Positions 7,585 through 10,000 of a DNA stretch of 10,000 nucleotides are shown in pieces (the stretch's first letter is position 1; every line of letters begins with the position of its first letter). The stretch comes from Rheinheimera sp. Its GTDB lineage: Bacteria > Pseudomonadota > Gammaproteobacteria > Enterobacterales > Alteromonadaceae. Where the stretch lies: the NCBI RefSeq assembly GCF_020217005.1, contig NZ_JAIWOI010000001.1, positions 1 to 10,000 of the forward strand, given 5' to 3'. Below the pieces are notes generated by a model, which searched no databases, was not told the DNA's origin, and was given only the letters and a program-made list of their open reading frames with translations. Position numbers and translations under genes: made by a program.

Positions 7585-7629
7585 AAACAGCTCTTTTATC
7601 GAAGCAATAGCGGATTGTTTTGTATGCAT

Positions 7630-7648
7630 CATTCGAAAAATTTGAATG
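7630..7648. promoter_or_regulatory. Imperfect palindrome upstream of pirin, possible regulator site
   Basis: The 19-bp CATTCGAAAAATTTGAATG pairs seven of its eight arm positions around a 3-base centre. The ATTC-N7-GAAT layout resembles LysR-type recognition sites. It lies 86-104 bases upstream of the pirin ATG and directly abuts the ERIC-like element, so it could also be insertion-site sequence. No regulator gene is present to connect it with. Confidence 0.3.
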
Positions 7649-7774
7649 TTCCCCCGTCGTCCTTGAAGCTGCAGCTTTGTTGGCTGCGCTCTCTCACCCC
7701 AGTCGCATAGACAGCTATGCTCCCGGGGATTCGTTTACTTGCCGTCGCGCTGCAACGTCAATGACTTAGGGGAC
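7649..7774 (+). repeat. ERIC-like intergenic repeat (about 126 bp)
   Basis: It has the same orientation as the copy at 6527-6652 and is clearly similar throughout. It begins CCCCCGTCGTCCTTGAAG, has a central hairpin (CCCC 7697-7700 with GGGG 7725-7728; CATAG 7706-7710 with CTATG 7715-7719 around ACAG), then TTGCCGTCGCGCTGCAAC, and ends GACTTAGGGGAC. The ends form a short inverted repeat, CCCC against GGGG. It lies between the pirin promoter region and the 3' end of the ogt-like gene. Confidence 0.82.
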
Positions 7775-7775
7775 T

Positions 7776-7818
7776 TTTGTCGTCCCTGAAGCTGCAGCTT
7801 TGTTGACGAAAGGGGGGA
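7776..7818 (+). repeat. Shortened ERIC-like copy in tandem
   Basis: Starting two bases after the previous copy, 27 bases (7779-7805) repeat that copy's head (GTCGTCC...GCTTTGTTG) with one mismatch. The sequence then passes straight to GACGAAAGGGGGG, which may correspond to the GACTTAGGGG tail. This looks like an element that lost its central 80 or so bases, or a fragment truncated at one end. Confidence 0.55.
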
Positions 7819-7840
7819 TTCTAAAGGTCGCCCCTACGGA

Positions 7841-8332
7841 TCAATTGCCTTCTAATTGAAACAAGCCCAATGCCAAAGCCGTGTTTTGTTCGTGCTTTAA
7901 TAACCAGTCTTTACGCTCTAAACCACCAGCGTAACCCGTTAAAGTGCCATTGGCCCCTATTACTCTGTGGCAGGGCACAATAATAGTCAGTGGATTACGG
8001 CCATTCGCCGCTCCGACCGCTCTGACCGCTTTGGGGTTATTCAGCGCCTGGGCTATATGGCTGTAACTGCGAAGCTCTGCAAAGGGGATTTTACTCAGTT
8101 GCTGCCAGACGGCTTGTTGAAAGTCAGTGCCCACTGCCGCCAGAGGCAAGTCAAACTGCTGCAAATTCCCTGCAAAATATGCATCAAACTGAGCTTTGCA
8201 GTCGTGCAACAGCATATCGTTGCTCTGATCCGGCGCCTCGCTGTTGTCTCTGAATAACACCGACTCTATGCCCCTGGCATTGGCCGTCACCACCAAAGGC
8301 CCTAAAGGTGTGGCAAATTGCAGTTGTTTCAT
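7841..8332 (-). CDS. ogt: Methylated-DNA--[protein]-cysteine S-methyltransferase (Ogt-type)
   Basis: This 163-residue suicide repair protein transfers the alkyl group from O6-alkylguanine (and O4-alkylthymine) in DNA to its own cysteine. The PCHRVIG motif places the acceptor at C121. The arginine finger is R104 in KAVRAVGAANGRNP, within the winged-helix DNA-binding part (about 70-150: SYSHIAQALNNPKAVR), and N113 in GRNP is conserved. The length is that of Ogt or of the C-terminal domain of Ada. The start codon overlaps the stop of the Ada-AlkA gene (ATGA), and AAGGAG lies eight bases before it inside that gene, so the two are translated from one message. It probably rises with the adaptive response. 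The symbol ogt is by family; it plays the part of the missing Ada C-terminus. Confidence 0.93.
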   Translation of the reverse strand: MKQLQFATPLGPLVVTANARGIESVLFRDNSEAPDQSNDMLLHDCKAQFDAYFAGNLQQFDLPLAAVGTDFQQAVWQQLSKIPFAELRSYSHIAQALNNPKAVRAVGAANGRNPLTIIVPCHRVIGANGTLTGYAGGLERKDWLLKHEQNTALALGLFQLEGN

Positions 8333-9732
8333 GTTGTTGTCTCCTTTAAAGCAGGACGGGATAAACTAAACCACAGCTGAAAAGTTGCGTAACTGCGCCA
8401 GGGCGCCAGCTGCTCCGGTGTGATATCACCATGACGTTTTAAGGCTTTTTGCACACCTAAATCCCCCCCTAACCAGATATCCGGATCGGCAAGGCCACGC
8501 ATTTTGCTATAGGCCACAGTCCATGGCCCTATACCTTTGAGTTTGAGCCAGTCATCCGGTGTGCTTTCAGGCTCTGCGATCACTGTCGTCGCCAACTGCT
8601 TTAAGGTGTCGCGTCTGGCTTGTGGCACTTTAAGCATCAGCAATTCGTTTTGGCTGATGGCTTGTGGCGTTGGAAACAACTTTTTCTGCGGGTCATCAGG
8701 TAAAGGTTCTGCTAACTCAGCGAGTAAACGATTCAGTTGAGTACGGGCTCCCTGCACGCTGACTTGTTGGCCTAAAATAGCCCGCACAGCTGCTTCAAAC
8801 GGACTCCATAAACCCGGTAAGCGCAAACCAGACTCCAGCTCTTCAGCAAACACTGGCGCTAGTTGCTGTTCTATCTGCGGCATATTGGCATCTAAATCAG
8901 CCAACTGGCGTATACGTTGTAGCACAGACGTCAGCTCCTGCTGGCTGGGCCAATGCAGCTTTAATAACATCAGGCCAGCTTTGATTGGGCTTAATTCAAA
9001 CCAACCATGCACAACACCTTGTGCAGTAGGCCAGCTAAAAGTCCGGCCATAGGCATCGCCATTCACCCATTCCATGCCGTCCAGAGTGCGTTGCCGCCAG
9101 AAATCCAGTTGGGCTTGCCAGTTCAGTGGTGGCCTATAACTCAGTTGTAATTCAATCACAGTGGAGTGTCCTGTCGTTTTTTTACGCCGGATTTGGCTTG
9201 GGCTGAGCAACAGTTGCTGCTTAAAGGCATCGTTAAAACGCCTGATGCTATGAAAGCCACACAAGGCTGCGATCTGATGTACAGGCAAACTGCTTTGATG
9301 CAATAGCTGTTTTGCTAACAGCACTTGCTGGTACAAGGCATATTGTTTAGGTGCCACCCCCAGATGTTGCTGGAAGAGTTTACGTAAATAACGCTCACTA
9401 ATGCCAAGACGGGAGGCTAAAGCGGCTTGATCGCCATGCACTAAAGCACCTTCAGCAATCAGCTTTAATGCGCGCCTGACACTGGTTTCTACGCCAAGCC
9501 AGGCGGGCGATTGAGGCGCACTGTCGGGTCTGCAGCGTAAACAAGGTCGGTAACCCGCTGAAGCAGCAGCGGCGGCACAGGAGAAATAAGTCACCTGATG
9601 TTCAGCCGGAGCTTTGGCCGGGCAAATAGTGCGGCAATAAATCCCGGTGCTTTTTACTGCAATAAAAAACAGACCATCAAAACGGTTGTCACGCGATAAA
9701 CGGGCTTGTTGGCAGACCACAGGATCCAGCAT
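8329..9732 (-). CDS. Ada sensor domain / AraC-type regulator fused to AlkA-type 3-methyladenine DNA glycosylase
   Basis: This 467-residue protein combines an alkylation sensor and a base-excision enzyme. Residues 1-75 are the Ada metal-binding domain with zinc cysteines C33, C37, C64 and C67; C33 matches Ada Cys38, which accepts methyl from DNA phosphotriesters and turns Ada into an activator. About 85-185 hold an AraC-type double helix-turn-helix (helices near 102-122 and 151-173). About 192-305 match the AlkA N-terminal domain. About 310-460 are an HhH-GPD glycosylase, with the hairpin LKLKGIGPWTVAYSKMRG at 397-413 and the likely catalytic aspartate D424 in LGGDLGVQKAL (AlkA D238). It should excise N3-methyladenine and related bases while probably inducing its own operon. 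An in-frame TAA four codons before the ATG fixes the start, although the ribosome site is weak (AAGAG). Its stop overlaps the downstream methyltransferase start. Confidence 0.93.
   Translation of the reverse strand: MLDPVVCQQARLSRDNRFDGLFFIAVKSTGIYCRTICPAKAPAEHQVTYFSCAAAAASAGYRPCLRCRPDSAPQSPAWLGVETSVRRALKLIAEGALVHGDQAALASRLGISERYLRKLFQQHLGVAPKQYALYQQVLLAKQLLHQSSLPVHQIAALCGFHSIRRFNDAFKQQLLLSPSQIRRKKTTGHSTVIELQLSYRPPLNWQAQLDFWRQRTLDGMEWVNGDAYGRTFSWPTAQGVVHGWFELSPIKAGLMLLKLHWPSQQELTSVLQRIRQLADLDANMPQIEQQLAPVFAEELESGLRLPGLWSPFEAAVRAILGQQVSVQGARTQLNRLLAELAEPLPDDPQKKLFPTPQAISQNELLMLKVPQARRDTLKQLATTVIAEPESTPDDWLKLKGIGPWTVAYSKMRGLADPDIWLGGDLGVQKALKRHGDITPEQLAPWRSYATFQLWFSLSRPALKETTT
8341..8346 (-). 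promoter_or_regulatory. Strong ribosome binding site of the Ogt-type gene
   Basis: The minus strand reads AAGGAG, eight bases before ATG, and lies within the last codons of the upstream Ada-AlkA gene. It supports efficient independent as well as coupled translation of the methyltransferase. Confidence 0.7.
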
Positions 9733-9783
9733 GGCAGAGGGCTCTTATGCAATTAACTAAACAGAGTGTACCTTGAGTAAAAG

Positions 9784-9805
9784 AAAAAAGCTGGCCGGAT
9801 CCGGC
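9784..9805 (-). terminator. Weak terminator-like hairpin upstream of the Ada-AlkA gene
   Basis: The perfect 12-bp palindrome GCCGGATCCGGC (9794-9805) can fold as GCCG-GATC-CGGC. On the minus strand it is followed after four bases by six T. The stem is short and the gap to the T run is unusual. If real, it would stop leftward transcription entering the repair operon from antisense to the right-hand gene. Otherwise it is simply a palindrome. Confidence 0.3.
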
Positions 9806-9937
9806 ACTGAAACGGACCTTATTTTCTGTCGCTTTCACCGCAGATGCGATGCAGCCTGAACAGAGGCAGCTATAGTTGAATCAGACCTTTACTGCTGCAA
9901 ACGCTGTACCCCCGACATGAATGTGAAGGAAGGCCGT

Positions 9938-10000
9938 ATGGAACAACACCTTAATGCCCCGCCAATTACAGAGTCAGACCAAGACAGAGTGTTGTTTGCT
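9938..10000 (+). CDS. Start of an unidentified protein, cut by the window edge
   Basis: Only 21 residues are visible, beginning MEQHLNAPPITESDQDRVLF. I do not recognise the family. A strong AAGGAAGG ribosome site at 9926-9933 precedes the ATG. An in-frame ATG seven codons earlier (9917) lacks a ribosome site and is less likely. No signal peptide or hydrophobic stretch is visible in this short segment. The gene is divergent from the alkylation-repair operon, with 205 bp between the two start codons. Confidence 0.6.
   Translation, partial: MEQHLNAPPITESDQDRVLFA

Noticed and set aside
7402..7710. Plus-strand open frame of 102 codons across the pirin start
   Set aside because: It lies antisense to the pirin N-terminus, runs into an ERIC-like element, has no family features and no good ribosome site.
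7815..7845. Terminator behind the ogt-like gene
   Set aside because: AGGGG and CCCCT could pair, but the loop is about 15 bases and the following T run is only two or three bases. This is not convincing.
1..10000. CRISPR array, tRNA, rRNA, transposase or prophage genes
   Set aside because: No regular short-spacer repeats, no tRNA-like fold or rRNA sequence, and no integrase or transposase motif were seen. The repeats present are dispersed ERIC-like elements.

Overview
The window looks like a gammaproteobacterial chromosome of the Alteromonadales/Chromatiales type, most like Rheinheimera or Alishewanella. This is an inference from protein flavour, moderate GC content and ERIC-like intergenic repeats; no rRNA or other marker gene is present. 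All complete genes read on the minus strand. One truncated gene at the right edge reads on the plus strand. I see no phage, plasmid, IS or CRISPR signature, and no tRNA or rRNA.

Layout from left to right. Positions 1-162 hold an ERIC-like element plus the edge of a second one in tandem, directly behind the stop codon of a 1501-residue c-di-GMP sensor protein (163-4668: signal peptide, periplasmic beta-propeller and Y_Y_Y module, membrane segment, two PAS domains, GGDEF, EAL; TTG start). Upstream of it lie a divergent CobD/CbiB-like membrane protein (4799-5758) and mtnN/pfs (5759-6472). These two abut as TAA-ATG, so they form an operon that may read on into the sensor gene. The mtnN leader carries a perfect 11-bp stem-loop, and the TATAAT just upstream of it overlaps the end of a second ERIC-like element (6527-6652). 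Next come a pirin-family cupin gene (6660-7544) with two palindromes in its upstream region, a third ERIC-like element (7649-7774) and a shortened fourth (7776-7818).

The right part is an alkylation-repair operon. A 467-residue fusion of the Ada sensor half to an AlkA-type glycosylase (8329-9732) overlaps by 4 bp (ATGA) with a separate O6-alkylguanine methyltransferase gene (7841-8332). Together they carry the activities of E. coli Ada plus AlkA, with the domains divided differently between polypeptides. A 205-bp intergenic region then separates this operon from the start of an unidentified plus-strand gene (9938 onward).

Functional themes are c-di-GMP signalling, SAH/MTA detoxification (with a degenerate cobalamin-type membrane protein of unknown role), an iron-cupin pirin, and adaptive repair of alkylated DNA. 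The most unusual points are the degenerate CbiB-like protein coupled to mtnN, the 5' hairpin and ERIC-derived promoter of mtnN, the cluster of ERIC-like elements with tandem and shortened copies, and the rearranged Ada/AlkA/Ogt operon.
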